This document shows positions 1-11,702 of a stretch of DNA of 64,000 bases, in pieces. The notes under the pieces were generated by a model. The model was not told where the DNA came from and did not search any database. It was given only the letters and a program-made list of their open reading frames with translations. The position numbers and the translations under genes are program-made. The DNA is from Type-B symbiont of Plautia stali (GTDB taxonomy: Bacteria > Pseudomonadota > Gammaproteobacteria > Enterobacterales > Enterobacteriaceae), in NCBI GenBank assembly GCA_001485295.1, contig BBOA01000012.1, positions 1 to 64,000 of the forward strand. The letters run 5' to 3'. Within the stretch, counting starts at the first letter, position 1. Each line of letters begins with the position of its first letter.

Positions 1-607
1 GTGCTTGAGGATTTAATTAAAACATTGGCGTAAAACCGAGCCTTACTCAGGTTATTGCCAATTCATTCGATTTTGCACAAATTAAACAGCTTGCGGCTAA
101 AGTCTGCCCGCTGGCAGGAACAGATTTCTACTGCATGTGTACCGCTTCCACGAAGCCAAGCGCCATGAGAGGCTTCTTGAAAACCCATGCCCAAAGCAGC
201 ATCACGGCTCCGCTTGTTTTACTGAGCCAAGGCAGCTCTGAGCGCACGGCGCAGCTGCATCAACAGGCTGACAGGTCAGGGATTGCAGATCGCGTTATTT
301 TTCAGGATCTTCAGGCGAATCCCTACCCCTAGATACGCCACGCCCGGCTATTAGCCGTCAGCTCCAACAGCGAAGGATTCGGGTAGAAGCGCTCATCTAT
401 TAGACGCCTGTGGTCAGTACACGTTGTCCGGGCCGACCGGCGACCATCCTGACCAACAAGCTGGCGCGTGGGCTAGCGGAGATGAACGCCTCCTCTCTGG
501 TGGAAAAAATGCGTGAAATTTATCATTGTCTGCCCGAGTTGCATCACCTCGACCTAAGCATTTATAGTCTTTCCGTCATTTGTGAGCAGTATTTGCAACT
601 TGCGTAG
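1..607 (+). pseudogene. Decayed family 4 glycosyltransferase (LPS core), 5' end outside window
   Basis: Remnant of a GT4 (GT-B fold) glycosyltransferase, expected to add a sugar to the LPS core at the inner membrane. The reading has to be stitched from several frames. From about 48 it reads VIANSFDFAQI and later SGIADRVIF and ANPYP. An amber at 331-333 stands where Trp is expected, then IRHARLLAVSSNSEGFG follows. A second frame ending at 607 gives EALIY, amber, TPVVSTRCPG and MNASSLVEKMREIY. The SSNSEGFG...EALIYGTPVVST pattern is the nucleotide-sugar-binding region of GT4 enzymes. At least two stops and one frameshift make it non-functional. It is probably one of the wab outer-core genes, but which one I cannot tell. 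Confidence 0.75.
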
Positions 608-696
608 CCGTCGCATACGGAATTTTGTCCGCCATCCGTAACTGTTGAGCTGAGAAGGTCTTCATTTCAGCATGACCGGATTAGGGGAGAACTGTT

Positions 697-1794
697 TTGA
701 ATTACGTCCTGCTTCTTCTGCTTTTTTTGCCTGTACAATGGGCAATGAAATTGTCACACCCGCGAAAGGATAAAAATCTAGTTATCCAGACAGCGAAAAT
801 AGGCGATTTCGTCAATATCACGCCGCTGCTTGCACACCTGCAGAAAAGCGATGCGCTACTGAGCCGCAGCGTGGCGCCGCTGGCGGAGCGCGATGATACG
901 CTGGAGAAGATCTGGTACATTGAAGATTACAAAAGCAGTCTGATAAAGAAATTCAGGCTGATCTGGCAGCTTCTTAATCGTTATGACAATATTTATCTAC
1001 TGCATCCTAACAACCTCAATCTGTTTATTGCCGCCTGCTGCAACGCCAGTAATAAACAGTTTTTAACTACATATAAGCGTAAAACCTACCAAGGCCTGTT
1101 TTACCTGACCGCCAGCGGCGTCGTTAATCATAAGAAAAATACGCTGACGGTCGAAAATTACCTGAAACTGGCTAACCGTTCGTTTACTAAAGAGAGCTAT
1201 CCCAAGCATGCGACCCGCCCTCTATGGCGGCCTGAAACCTTGCCAGAAGAGATTTACTCCGGTCAGGGTGCCAAGATTGGTTTTAGCATCACCGCCGGCA
1301 ATCAGGCTAAAACTATTCCTCCCGCGATCTGGAAAACGCTTTTCGACAGCCTAGATGATTTACCCTGCACCTTTTATGCGTTCGGCGCACCCAATGAGCA
1401 AACTCGCATGCAGGAGCTCTATAAGGTTATCGGCGAGCGAAAAAATGTCGTCAATCTCACAGGCCAGCTTCCGCTCGCGAGCCTGCCCGCCGCCATCGGT
1501 GAAATGGATTTTTATATCGCTTCGGACTCTGGGAACGTTTATATCGCTGACGCCCAGCAGGTACCTGTAATCCTGATATATGGACCTTGCGCCGTTGAGG
1601 AGCAGCGCCCGCTGGGCGACGTGCTGCTGATCGGCCCTGATCATATCGCGCCCTGCTCATTTATTTTTGATGCGTTCTATCAGTTCCATCATCCTGCTGA
1701 GCAGCTGTATAAGCTGGACCATAGTAAGCTCAACGACATCCATGATTTTATTTCCGCCAGGCTTGACAAGCAGCTATCGCGAAGGAAAAAATAA
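697..1794 (+). CDS. Family 9 glycosyltransferase (heptosyltransferase-like), LPS core
   Basis: Intact 365-residue GT9 protein that probably transfers a heptose-type sugar during LPS core assembly on the cytoplasmic face of the inner membrane. It starts at a TTG (697) 10 bp after the strong ribosome site AGGGGAG. There is a short hydrophobic N-terminus (residues 1-17), then the GT9 start pattern LVIQTAKIGDFVNITPLL. The C-terminal nucleotide-sugar site is SDSGNVYIADAQQVPVI near residues 275-292, followed by IYGPC. It sits between two decayed glycosyltransferase genes, so its acceptor sugar may no longer be made. GT9 membership is clear, but the exact heptosyltransferase is not, so I give no symbol. 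Confidence 0.8.
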   Translation: MNYVLLLLLFLPVQWAMKLSHPRKDKNLVIQTAKIGDFVNITPLLAHLQKSDALLSRSVAPLAERDDTLEKIWYIEDYKSSLIKKFRLIWQLLNRYDNIYLLHPNNLNLFIAACCNASNKQFLTTYKRKTYQGLFYLTASGVVNHKKNTLTVENYLKLANRSFTKESYPKHATRPLWRPETLPEEIYSGQGAKIGFSITAGNQAKTIPPAIWKTLFDSLDDLPCTFYAFGAPNEQTRMQELYKVIGERKNVVNLTGQLPLASLPAAIGEMDFYIASDSGNVYIADAQQVPVILIYGPCAVEEQRPLGDVLLIGPDHIAPCSFIFDAFYQFHHPAEQLYKLDHSKLNDIHDFISARLDKQLSRRKK

Positions 1795-1814
1795 ATAAAC
1801 ACTATGATGTAGCT

Positions 1815-1918
1815 TGACGGTTCTCCTTTACTCAGCATCATTTCGCCCATGTATAACGCGGGCGAAATGTTCAATGCCTTTATCGCGACAACGCCTTCTG
1901 GCGGCTCTGCCACAACTG
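1815..1918 (+). pseudogene. Fragment of a family 2 glycosyltransferase N-terminus
   Basis: A short stretch reads LLSIISPMYNAGEMFNAFIA, the typical first beta strand and loop of GT2 glycosyltransferases (consensus SIIVPxYNxxxxxxxxI). It is followed at once by unrelated sequence leading into the waaQ relic. Only about 30 codons survive. It looks like the edge of a deletion that removed the rest of a core glycosyltransferase and the 5' part of waaQ. Confidence 0.45.
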
Positions 1919-1921
1919 CCT

Positions 1922-2542
1922 AGTCCACAATCAGCTGAATACCGTTAAGCAGAATATGACAGCGCTGACGCCGCTTGGCATTTCGCCGCAGGGCGCGCGC
2001 GTCAGCGCCGTCGACGAACAAAAAGTCGCGGCGCTGCTGGCGGAACAGAGCGTCGAAATCTCTTTTATTGTCGTGCAGCTGACCCCGCACTGGAATTTTA
2101 AATGCTGGAAGGGAAGAAGGTTGCAGCGACCATCGACCAGCTGGAGCAGGCAGATCGTAAAGTGGTGCTGACCGCCGCGCCCGATAAACATGAAATGGTG
2201 ATGATCGCGCGCATTCAGGGGCTTTCCGCCACGCCGCATCTGGTGTCGCTGGCGGGTCAGCCTTCCCTGCCGCAGCTGGCGGCGCTGATCGACTGCGCAC
2301 GGCTCTTTATCGGCGTGGATTCCGCGCCGATGCATATGGCCGCCACGCCCTACATCGAGCTATTCGGGCCGACCAAACTGCAGTTCTGGCGGCCGTGGGG
2401 CGATCATAACCGCGTGATCTGGGCGGGCGATTACGGCCCGCTGCCCCATCCCGACACCATCGACACCAATACGCGCCAGCGCTATCTCAGCACCATTTCG
2501 GTTGAGGATGTAGTCGAAGGCCACCAGGAATTTTTTACATGA
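1922..2542 (+). pseudogene. waaQ: waaQ relic (LPS core heptosyltransferase III), truncated and frameshifted
   Basis: C-terminal two thirds of a GT9 heptosyltransferase of the WaaQ/RfaQ type, which adds the side-branch heptose (HepIII) to HepII. From about 1956 one frame reads TPLGISPQGARVSAVDEQKV and ends at HWNFKCW near 2106. The reading then moves to another frame (about 2102-2542) with KVVLTAAPDKHEMVM, LVSLAGQPSLPQLAALID, FIGVDSAPMHMAA and ELFGPTKLQFWRPW. Residues expected between HMAA and the ELFGP strand are missing and the N-terminal domain is absent. The stop overlaps the wabG start (ATGA). Non-functional. Confidence 0.8.
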
Positions 2543-3672
2543 CTAAATTACGCCTAGCGATTGTCCGGCAGAAATACCGTCCCGACGGCGGCGCCGAACG
2601 CTTTATCTCACACACGCTGGAAGCGCTCGGTAGCGAACAGCTGTATCTCAACATCATTACGCGCAGCTGGCAGGGCACGCCGAATCCCGACTGGCATCTG
2701 CACATCTGCAATCCGCCTAAGCTGGGCCGTATCTCGCGCGAACACGGCTTTGCCCGCGCGGCGCGCGCCTACTGGGAGAAAGAGCGTTTCGATATCGTTC
2801 AGAGCCACGAGCGCATCGCCGGCTGCGACATCTTTCGCGCCGGCGACGGCGTGCATCGTGTATGGCTGAAGCAGCGCGCACGTATCGTCTCGCCGTGGCA
2901 GCGTCTGAGCACTGCGCTCAGCCCCTATCATCGCTACATGCTGCGGGCGGAAGCGGAGATGTTCAACGCCCCGTCGCTGAAAGCGGTAATTTGCAACTCG
3001 GAGATGGTCAAGCGCGACATTCTGTGCTGCTTTTCGCTGAGCGCGCAGAAAATTCACGTTATTCATAACGCTATTGACGCCCAGCGCTTCCAGCCCGCCA
3101 GCGAGGCGAGCCGCCATGCGACGCGTCAGCAGCTCCAGCTGCCAGCGAGCGCCACGGTGCTGATTTATGTAGGTTCCGGCTTTGAGCGCAAAGGGCTGAA
3201 GCCAGCCATTGAAGCGCTGGCAAGCAGCGACCGCTACCTGATCGTGGTCGGCCAAGATAAGCAGCTGTCGCGCTATCAGCAGCTGGCAAATCAGCTGAAC
3301 TGTCTGGACCGTCTGCGCTTTGTCGGCGTACAGCAGGATGTGCAGCCCTTTTATCACGCCGCCGACGGCCTACTGCTGCCGACGCTCTACGATCCCTTCC
3401 CCAACGTAGTGCTGGAGGCGATGGCCTGCGGCCTGTCGGTTATTACCAGCACCGACTGCGGCGGCGCGGAATTTATTACAGCTGGTCAGGAAGGTTTCGT
3501 CTGCGATGCTTTGGATATCAATACTTTAAGCCAAGCCATTATGGCGATACCGGCGCTTTTGGCTGATTCGCGTTTAGGAGAAGCCGCAAGGCGCAGAGTA
3601 GAACCTTATGGCCCTCAGCGTCTAGCGCAGTCGCTAACCTCGCTCTATCAGCAGGTACTCGCGCGCCGCTGA
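2539..3672 (+). CDS. wabG: LPS core GT4 glycosyltransferase, WabG-like
   Basis: Intact 377-residue GT4 enzyme closely resembling Klebsiella WabG, which attaches galacturonic acid to heptose II of the inner core. N-terminal motif RQKYRPDGGAERFI (about residues 9-22), then CDIFRAGDGVHRVWL, linker VICNSEMVKRDI, and the C-terminal donor site with YVGSGFERKGL (about 210-220) and PTLYDPFPNVVLEAMACGLSVI (around 285-305; EAMACG carries the conserved Glu). The ATG overlaps the waaQ stop, showing former translational coupling. With waaQ dead, its acceptor is probably still the inner-core heptose. The symbol rests on recalled similarity, and the exact sugar is inferred. Confidence 0.75.
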   Translation: MTKLRLAIVRQKYRPDGGAERFISHTLEALGSEQLYLNIITRSWQGTPNPDWHLHICNPPKLGRISREHGFARAARAYWEKERFDIVQSHERIAGCDIFRAGDGVHRVWLKQRARIVSPWQRLSTALSPYHRYMLRAEAEMFNAPSLKAVICNSEMVKRDILCCFSLSAQKIHVIHNAIDAQRFQPASEASRHATRQQLQLPASATVLIYVGSGFERKGLKPAIEALASSDRYLIVVGQDKQLSRYQQLANQLNCLDRLRFVGVQQDVQPFYHAADGLLLPTLYDPFPNVVLEAMACGLSVITSTDCGGAEFITAGQEGFVCDALDINTLSQAIMAIPALLADSRLGEAARRRVEPYGPQRLAQSLTSLYQQVLARR

Positions 3673-3757
3673 CAAAGTGGTGAGTGTACTTAGGCTTTCT
3701 GGTAACATAGATTGATTTATGTGATAAGTTTTCTGCTAAGCTATCGAAACGATACCT

Positions 3758-5031
3758 ATGACAACTCTCTATACTGTTCTGCTCTACCTTATCCAGCCGC
3801 TCATCTGGCTGCGCCTCTGGCTGCGCGGTCGTAAAGCGCCGGAGTACCGTAAACGCTGGGCGGAACGCTACGGCTATTGCACAGGTAAAGTGGAGCCAGA
3901 CGGCATTGTGCTGCACTCGGTTTCCGTCGGCGAAACCTTGGCGGCGATCCCGCTGGTGCAGGCACTGCGTCATCGCTACCCTACTCTGCCGATCACCGTC
4001 ACCACTATGACGCCGACCGGCTCCGAGCGGGCGCAGTCGGCGTTCGGCAAAGATGTGCATCACGTCTATCTGCCCTACGATCTGCCGGGCGCCATTAGCC
4101 GTTTTCTCAACACGGTTAATCCTCGCCTGATGATCATCATGGAAACCGAGCTGTGGCCCAATATTATTCGCATTCTGCATCAGCGCCAGATACCGCTGAT
4201 GATCGCCAATGCGCGCCTCTCGGAACGCTCCGCTAAAGGCTACCGCAAGCTGGGCGGCTTTGTGCGCCACCTGCTGCAGCGCATCACCCTGATCACCGCA
4301 CAGACTGCGGAAGATGGCGACCGCTTTCTGGCGCTGGGGCTAAAGCGATCGCAGCTAGCGGTCACCGGCAGCCTAAAATTCGATATCTCCGTGACGCCCG
4401 AACTGGCCGCCAGAGCGATAACGCTGCGTCGTCAGTGGGCGCCGCGCCGTCCGGTCTGGATCGCCACCAGCACCCACGAAGGGGAAGAGGCGATCGTGCT
4501 GGACGCGCATCGTCGTCTGCTGCAGACCTTTCCCGATCTGCTGTTGATTCTGGTGCCGCGCCATCCTGAACGCTTCAGCGATGCGTGCGACTTGACGCAC
4601 AAGCGCAACTTCAGCTTTATCCTGCGCAGCAGCGGTGAAATTCCCTCTGGCTCGACGCAGGTGGTGATCGGCGACACTATGGGCGAACTGATGCTGCTCT
4701 ACGGGATTGCCGATCTTGCCTTTGTCGGCGGCAGCCTAGTGGAGCGCGGCGGCCACAATCCGCTGGAGCCGGCGGCGAACGCCATTCCGGTGCTAATAGG
4801 TCCGCATACTTGGAACTTCAAAGATATCTGCGGCAAGCTGCAGAAAGCGCAGGGACTCATTACCGTCAAAGACGTGGTGTCGCTGGAGAAAGAGGTGGCA
4901 AACCTGCTGCTGGATGAAGATTACCGTCTCTATTACGGCCGTCATGCGGTCGAGGTGCTACACCAGAACCAAGGCGCGCTGCAGTGTCTGCTACAGTTAC
5001 TCAAATCTCATTTACCGCCACGGGCTTACTG

Positions 5032-5032
<1 letters not shown>
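3758..5032 (+). CDS. waaA: Kdo transferase (lipid IVA 3-deoxy-D-manno-octulosonic acid transferase)
   Basis: Adds the two Kdo residues to lipid IVA at the inner face of the inner membrane. This is normally the last essential step before late acylation. At 424 aa it is essentially the same length as E. coli WaaA. An N-terminal membrane anchor (about residues 1-24) is followed by [27 protein letters not shown] (catalytic Glu in SVGET), [43 protein letters not shown], and the C-terminal [18 protein letters not shown] and [15 protein letters not shown]. It ends in an ATGA-type overlap with waaE. It is kept intact although most of the core cluster is eroding. Confidence 0.96.
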
Positions 5033-6290
<1,258 letters not shown>

Positions 6291-7100
6291 TCAATGCTGG
6301 CAATTGGGGCACCAGAAGGTGCTGCGTTGCCCATGCTTGCTGCTGACTATCGGCGTGCCGCAGGCGCGACAAGGCTCGCCGGCTCGGCCATACACCTGCA
6401 GCTCCTGAGCAAAATAGCCGGGTTTGCCGTCGCTCTGTAAAAAGTCGCGCAGCGTGGTGCCGCCCTGCTCTATCGAGCGCAGCAAGACCGCTTTAATGGT
6501 CGCGCACAGCCGCTGCGCCTCTTCCTCACTCAGGCTCGCCGCCGCACGATCGGGCAGGAGCCCGGCAGTAAAGAGCGATTCGCTGGCGTAGATATTGCCT
6601 ACGCCCACCACTACTTTGTTATCCATCAGCCACTGTTTGACCACCGCGCGCTTGCCGCGCGATTTCTCATAGAGATAGTCGCCGCTAAAGTCGTCGCTGA
6701 GTGGCTCAGGCCCCAGATGCGCTAGCACGTTACTGCCTTCGGGATCGGTACTCCACAGCCAAGTACCGAAGCGGCGCGGATCGGTATAGCGCAGCACCTT
6801 TCCGTTGCTCATTACTAAATCGACATGGTCATGCTTCACGGCGGGCTGCTCTTCCGACAGCACGCGCAGGCTGCCGGACATGCCGAGATGGATGATGATC
6901 CAGCCTTGCGGCAGCTCCAGCAGCAAATATTTGGCACGGCGCTGCACGCTCAGCACCGGCTGATCGCTGAGCGCATGGATCTCCTGCGACACCGGCCAGC
7001 GCAGGCGTGAATTACGCACCACGGCATGTAAAATCTTTTCGCCCACTAGATGTGGTTCTATGCCGCGTCGGCTGGTTTCGACCTCGGGTAGTTCCGGCAT
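6291..7100 (-). CDS. mutM: Formamidopyrimidine-DNA glycosylase (Fpg)
   Basis: Bifunctional glycosylase/AP lyase that removes 8-oxoguanine and formamidopyrimidines. 269 aa, the same as E. coli. Mature N-terminus [13 protein letters not shown] supplies the catalytic Pro1 and Glu2. The beta-hairpin lysine is in [10 protein letters not shown]. The helix-two-turn-helix region has [13 protein letters not shown]. The C-terminal zinc finger is intact: CRACGTP ... FWCPNCQH (four Cys). It looks functional, so the CTAG/C-to-T mutation bias seen in this window cannot be blamed on loss of MutM. It follows rpmB-rpmG in the same direction, beyond a terminator. Confidence 0.97.
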   Translation of the reverse strand: MPELPEVETSRRGIEPHLVGEKILHAVVRNSRLRWPVSQEIHALSDQPVLSVQRRAKYLLLELPQGWIIIHLGMSGSLRVLSEEQPAVKHDHVDLVMSNGKVLRYTDPRRFGTWLWSTDPEGSNVLAHLGPEPLSDDFSGDYLYEKSRGKRAVVKQWLMDNKVVVGVGNIYASESLFTAGLLPDRAAASLSEEEAQRLCATIKAVLLRSIEQGGTTLRDFLQSDGKPGYFAQELQVYGRAGEPCRACGTPIVSSKHGQRSTFWCPNCQH

Positions 7101-7127
7101 GTCCTCTCCTCAAAAAGCGGCAAAAAC

Positions 7128-7153
7128 AAAAAACCGGCCGAAGCCGGGTTTTT
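7128..7153 (-). terminator. Rho-independent terminator of rpmB-rpmG
   Basis: Read on the minus strand the site is a GC hairpin (AACCCGGC, loop TTCG, GCCGGTT) followed by a run of T. It lies between rpmG and mutM, so it ends the ribosomal protein transcript. mutM may also be reached by read-through. Confidence 0.8.
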
Positions 7154-7168
7154 CGCAGAACACCAAAA

Positions 7169-7339
<171 letters not shown>

Positions 7340-7347
7340 TCAGTTCC

Positions 7348-7605
<258 letters not shown>

Positions 7606-7827
7606 TCAGCTCGAGCTTTAAAAACTAGGTCTTCACCGCCTCGTCAAGCTCATAGCCCGCTAAGCGAGTTCCATGTGAACCTGCTAAGCTGATCCAAACG
7701 CCAAACTCGAGATTCTCAAAGGTGGCGTAGTATACGCCGCTCAGCGCAAGTGCTCAAGTCTCGAACAGATAAAGATCTCTGAAGATCGCGTAAAAAGCCG
7801 CTATCCGCACCTAACGGCCATTGTTTT

Positions 7828-8482
7828 TTACAGCCAGCCGCGCTCCGCAAAAGAAATATATTCGCTCTGACCGATCACCAGCTGATCGAGCAGACGAATA
7901 TTCAGCAGGGTGCAGGCCGCGCTCACTTTATGGGTAATATGCCGATCGGCGCGGCTTGGCTCCGCCATGCCGGAAAGGTGATTATGCACAAGGATTACCG
8001 CCGCGCCGTTCACCTTCAGCGCCTCGCGCATAATTTCGCGCGGATGCACTTCGACGCTGTTAATGGAACCCATGAATATCTTCTATGCCTGTAAGACGCG
8101 GTGCTGATTGTCCAGAAACAGCGCCATAAAGATCTCCCGCTCCTGATGCGCCAGCACGTTCTGCAGGTAGCGTCACGTCACCTGAGGGTTCGCCATCACA
8201 TCTTCCCGCGCCATCTGGCTGGCGAAAAAGCGCAGCGCCAGTTCCGCGATAGCATGCAGCTGCCCCAGCTTAGCGGCGCCGACGCCTTTTATCTCGCTAA
8301 ACGCTGCCGGTTCGGCGGTCATTGTGATAAAGAGAGCCGAATCGCCGTAGCATCTGCTGCGCCAGCGTCAAGACGTTCAATCCCACCGCGACGGTGCGCA
8401 GAAAGATCGCCAGCAGTTCAGCGTCGCTCAACGCCTACGCGCCTATCGACCGTAATTTTTCCCGTGGTGTCACCGTATCCAT
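7828..8482 (-). pseudogene. radC: radC relic (JAB/MPN-domain protein)
   Basis: Full-length but broken radC, whose product is a JAB-domain protein of uncertain function. The 5' part reads TPREKL...[14 protein letters not shown] with an amber before ALSD (near 8431). After a frameshift around 8330 come EIKGVGAAKLGQLHAIAELALR and MAREDVMANPQVT, then a TGA, YLQNVLAHQ and a further disruption. The last 81 codons (from 8073) are open and contain the metal-site region [15 protein letters not shown]. The family has HNHPSG, so the Pro is also changed. At least one stop and two frameshifts. The neighbours coaBC and rpmB are intact. Confidence 0.88.
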
Positions 8483-8610
8483 AAATGTCTCCTGCCGTTA
8501 GCGACATTATGATTAAATACTGTATACTTAATCAGTGCCGCCTGACAGATTTACGAGGCGGCTCGCAAACGCAAAGGATGAAAAGGTGTGTGGACGGTTT
8601 TATGATAAAC

Positions 8611-9843
8611 ATGACGGGATTAGCCGGAAAAAAAATTCTGCTGGGCGTGAGCGGCAGCGTCGCAGTCTACAAAACGCCTGAGCTGGTGCGCCGCCTGCGC
8701 GAACGCGGCGCCGAGGTGCGCGTGATGATGACGCCCGCTGCCAAAGCATTTATTACGCCGCTCAGTCTGCAGGCCGTTTCCGGTTATCCGGTATTTGAAG
8801 ACCTGCTCGATCCCGCCGCCGAAGCGGCGATGGGTCATATCGAGTTGGCGAAATGGGCGGACCTAGTGTTGCTGGCGCCCGCCTCGGCTGACCTGATCGC
8901 GCGTCTGACCGCCGGTATGGCCAACGATCTAGTGACCACTGCCTGCCTCGCCACGGCCGCGCCCGTCGCCGTGGTGCCGGCGATGAACCAGCAGATGTAT
9001 CGCGCCGCCGTGACTCAGCATAACCTACAGCAGCTTGACGCGCGCAGCCTGCTGATCTGGGGCCCTGATAGCGGCAGCCAAGCATGCAGCGACGTCGGTC
9101 CAGGCCGTATGCTCGATCCACTGGCGATCGTCGACTACGTGGTGCAGTGGGCGGAGCCCGTCAACGATCTGCAACATCTTAACATTATGATCACCGCCGG
9201 TCCAACACGCGAGGCGCTCGATCCGGTGCGCTATATCAGCAACCATAGCTCGGGCAAGATGGGCTTCGCCATCGCCGCCGTGGCCGCCAGACGCAGCGCC
9301 CGCGTGACGCTGGTGGCCGGTCCTGTTAATCTGTCAACGCCGCCTGGGGTGAAACGCGTCGACGTCACTTCCGCGCTGGAGATGGAAGCCGCCGTTATGG
9401 CAAAAGCTGCGCAGCAGCAGATTTTTATCGCCAGCGCCGCCGTCGCGGACTATCGCGCCGCGACGATCGCGACGAAAAAGATGAAAAAACAGGACGGCGA
9501 AGGCGACGCCGTCATGCTACAGCTGGTTAAGAATCCCGATATCGTGGCGGGCGTCGCCGCGCTACAGCATAACCGACCCTATGTGGTTGGATTTACCGCT
9601 GAAACCCAGAATGTGGAAGAATACGCCCGACAAAAACGGGTACGTAAAAATCTAGACCTGATCTGCGCCAACGACGTAGCGAAAGCCGGACAGGGATTTA
9701 ACAGCGATACCAACGCGCTTCACCTTTTTTGGCAGGAGGGAGAAAAACGCTTACCGCTCAGCGATAAGACGCTCCTTGGCCAACATTTATTAGACGAGAT
9801 TGTCCGCCTTTATGATGAAAAAAATCGACGTAAAGATTCTTGA
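8611..9843 (+). CDS. coaBC: Bifunctional phosphopantothenoylcysteine decarboxylase / phosphopantothenate-cysteine ligase
   Basis: Two-domain enzyme making 4'-phosphopantetheine from phosphopantothenate and cysteine (steps two and three of CoA synthesis). The N-terminal CoaC flavoprotein half has [20 protein letters not shown] (FMN site), the active His in [19 protein letters not shown] and the Cys in [12 protein letters not shown]. The C-terminal CoaB half has [20 protein letters not shown], the Lys-rich KKMKKQ loop and [10 protein letters not shown] chose the ATG at 8611 (MTGLAGKKI) by alignment with the family. In-frame ATGs at 8602 and 8578 are possible, and no strong ribosome site decides. 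The 3' end overlaps dut. Confidence 0.93.
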   Translation: MTGLAGKKILLGVSGSVAVYKTPELVRRLRERGAEVRVMMTPAAKAFITPLSLQAVSGYPVFEDLLDPAAEAAMGHIELAKWADLVLLAPASADLIARLTAGMANDLVTTACLATAAPVAVVPAMNQQMYRAAVTQHNLQQLDARSLLIWGPDSGSQACSDVGPGRMLDPLAIVDYVVQWAEPVNDLQHLNIMITAGPTREALDPVRYISNHSSGKMGFAIAAVAARRSARVTLVAGPVNLSTPPGVKRVDVTSALEMEAAVMAKAAQQQIFIASAAVADYRAATIATKKMKKQDGEGDAVMLQLVKNPDIVAGVAALQHNRPYVVGFTAETQNVEEYARQKRVRKNLDLICANDVAKAGQGFNSDTNALHLFWQEGEKRLPLSDKTLLGQHLLDEIVRLYDEKNRRKDS

Positions 9844-10270
9844 TGCGCGCGTAGGCGCAGAGTTTCCCCTGCCTACCTACGCGACCTCTGGCTCAGCCGG
9901 ACTCGATCTGCGCGCCTGCCTAGACAGCGCGCTGGAGATTGCCCCACGCATGACCACACTGGTGCCGACCGGTATAGCGATCCACATCGGCGATCCTACG
10001 CTGGCCGCGGTTATCCTACCGCGCTCCGGCCTCGGCCATAAGCATGGCATCGTACTGGGCAATTTGGTGGGCCTGATCGACTCGGACTATCAGGGCCAAC
10101 TGATGGTTTCGGTCTGGAACCGCGGCCAGCAGAGCTTTACGCTGCAGCCGGGCGATCGTCTGGCGCAGCTGGTCTTCGTGCCGGTGGTGCAGGCGGAATT
10201 CAACCTAGTAGAAGATTTCGACACCAGCGCCCGTGGGGAAGGCGGTTTCGGCCATTCAGGTCGTCTGTAA
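9812..10270 (+). CDS. dut: dUTP pyrophosphatase
   Basis: Hydrolyses dUTP to dUMP, keeping uracil out of DNA and feeding dTMP synthesis; acts as a trimer. 152 aa counting the first of two adjacent ATGs (9812, 9815), as in E. coli. The five dUTPase motifs are present: [60 protein letters not shown] and the C-terminal [10 protein letters not shown] that closes over the nucleotide. One local change, IAPRMTTLV where E. coli has PGDTTLV, lies outside these motifs. The 5' end overlaps coaBC. Confidence 0.96.
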   Translation: MMKKIDVKILDARVGAEFPLPTYATSGSAGLDLRACLDSALEIAPRMTTLVPTGIAIHIGDPTLAAVILPRSGLGHKHGIVLGNLVGLIDSDYQGQLMVSVWNRGQQSFTLQPGDRLAQLVFVPVVQAEFNLVEDFDTSARGEGGFGHSGRL

Positions 10271-10307
10271 CCCCGTTTTTGCTTAACCATCTGTTTATTT
10301 TCTTACT

Positions 10308-10331
10308 AGCCTTGAGTCTGCACTCAAGGCT
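10308..10331. repeat. Perfect 10-bp inverted repeat between dut and slmA
   Basis: AGCCTTGAGT, loop CTGC, ACTCAAGGCT. It forms a strong hairpin 38 bp after the dut stop and 50 bp before slmA, without a following T-run. It could be a weak terminator, a processing site or a REP-like element. I see no second copy in the window. Confidence 0.6.
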
Positions 10332-10380
10332 GATAAGAAGGTATGCCTGTTAGAGGTGAATTTCAGGGGTTTTTAAGGTC

Positions 10381-10962
10381 ATGGCAGAGAAAAAAATCGC
10401 CAAACGGAACCGTCGCGAGGAAATTTTGCAGGCGTTGGCGCAGATGCTGGAGTCGAGTGACGGTAGCCAGCGCATCACCACCGCCAAGCTGGCAGCGAAC
10501 GTCGGCGTGTCAGAAGCGGCGCTCTATCGCCACTTTCCCAGCAAAACGCGCATGTTCGATAGCCTGATTGAATTTATCGAAGAGAGCCTGATTACCCGCA
10601 TTAATCTGATCCTGAAAGATGAAAAAGAGACGATGACACGCCTGCGTCTTATCTTGCAATTGATTCTAGGTTTTGGTGAGCGTAATCCCGGGCTGACGCG
10701 CATTCTCACCGGCCACGCACTAATGTTTGAGCAGGATAGTCTGCAGGGACGCATCAATCGGCTGTTTGAACGGATTGAAGTTCAGCTGTGCCAAGTGATG
10801 CGCGAAGGCGAAGGCTTCGCAACGGACGAGGCGCTGCTGGCGAGCCAACTGCTGGCTTTCTGCGAGGGCGTGCTGTCGCGCTACGTGCGCTCGGAGTTCC
10901 ATTTTCGCCCTACCGCCGAATTCGACACCCGCTGGCTGCTGTTGGCCTCGCAGCTGGTGTAA
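10381..10962 (+). CDS. slmA: Nucleoid occlusion factor SlmA
   Basis: TetR-family DNA-binding protein that, bound to its chromosomal sites, blocks FtsZ ring assembly over the nucleoid. The N-terminal HTH is [20 protein letters not shown] (about residues 36-55). The dimerisation and FtsZ-contact helices include [24 protein letters not shown]. At 193 aa it is five residues shorter than the E. coli protein as I recall it: the LREKRM segment before REGEG is missing (here QVMREGEG, about residue 138-145). Residue 137 is Cys where E. coli has Arg. The frame is otherwise complete. Confidence 0.94.
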   Translation: MAEKKIAKRNRREEILQALAQMLESSDGSQRITTAKLAANVGVSEAALYRHFPSKTRMFDSLIEFIEESLITRINLILKDEKETMTRLRLILQLILGFGERNPGLTRILTGHALMFEQDSLQGRINRLFERIEVQLCQVMREGEGFATDEALLASQLLAFCEGVLSRYVRSEFHFRPTAEFDTRWLLLASQLV

Positions 10963-11018
10963 CGCGTCGTCCTGAACTTAATTCCCTCTCCTGACGTTGG
11001 GAAAGGGAATACCAACGC

Positions 11019-11660
11019 TTAGATGCCATACTCTTTCTGATAGGCGCGCACTTTCGCCAGATGGTCGGCCATTTCCAGCTTCTCTTCTAGGTAGCTAATC
11101 AGATGCTTCAGGGTAATGACGGCGGTGACCTGACATTTATAGTCGCGCTCCACTTCCTGAATCGCTGAAATATCGCCGCGTCCGCGCTCCTTGCGGTCTA
11201 GAGAAATCAGCACGCCGGCCAGCGTGGCGTGATGCGCGTTGATAATATCCATTGACTCGCGGATCGCCGTGCCGGCGGTGATCACGTCATCCACCAGCAT
11301 CACGCGTCCCGCCAGCGAGCTGCCTACCAGCAAACCGCCCTCGCCGTGATCTTTCGCTTCTTTGCGGTTGAAGCAGTACGGCACGTCGCGGTCATGATGA
11401 TCAGCCAGCGCCACAGCAGTCGTCGTCGCGATGGGAATGCCTTTGTAGGCCGGACCAAACAGCAGATCGAAATTGACGCCGCCGTCGACCAGCGCCTGCG
11501 CGTAGAAGCGGCCCAGCAGCGCCAGATCGCGACCGCTGTTAAACAGGCCGGTATTGAAAAAATAGGGGCTTTTGCGGCCAGACTTCAGGGTAAACTCGCC
11601 GAACTTCAGCACCTGCTTGTTTAGGGCGAATTCAATAAACTGACGCTGCCAAGCTTTCAT
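11019..11660 (-). CDS. pyrE: Orotate phosphoribosyltransferase
   Basis: Converts orotate and PRPP to OMP, the fifth step of pyrimidine synthesis. 213 aa, exactly the E. coli length. It has [19 protein letters not shown] at the N-terminus, [10 protein letters not shown], the flexible-loop [12 protein letters not shown] and the PRPP-binding motif [13 protein letters not shown]. It lies 42 bp downstream of the broken rph gene on the same strand. In E. coli K-12 a frameshift in rph lowers pyrE expression by loss of coupled translation near the attenuator. The same polarity could apply here, but I see no convincing GC-rich attenuator hairpin in 11661-11702. Confidence 0.97.
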   Translation of the reverse strand: MKAWQRQFIEFALNKQVLKFGEFTLKSGRKSPYFFNTGLFNSGRDLALLGRFYAQALVDGGVNFDLLFGPAYKGIPIATTTAVALADHHDRDVPYCFNRKEAKDHGEGGLLVGSSLAGRVMLVDDVITAGTAIRESMDIINAHHATLAGVLISLDRKERGRGDISAIQEVERDYKCQVTAVITLKHLISYLEEKLEMADHLAKVRAYQKEYGI

Positions 11661-11702
11661 CTCTCACTCCTGTTGAAAGCGACTCTCCGATCGCCTGTTA
11701 AA

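Noticed and set aside
2608-3357. A 249-codon frame antisense to wabG, and similar long frames antisense to or out of frame with polA, spoT and typA
   Set aside because: All mirror the coding strand of clearly functional genes; composition artefacts.
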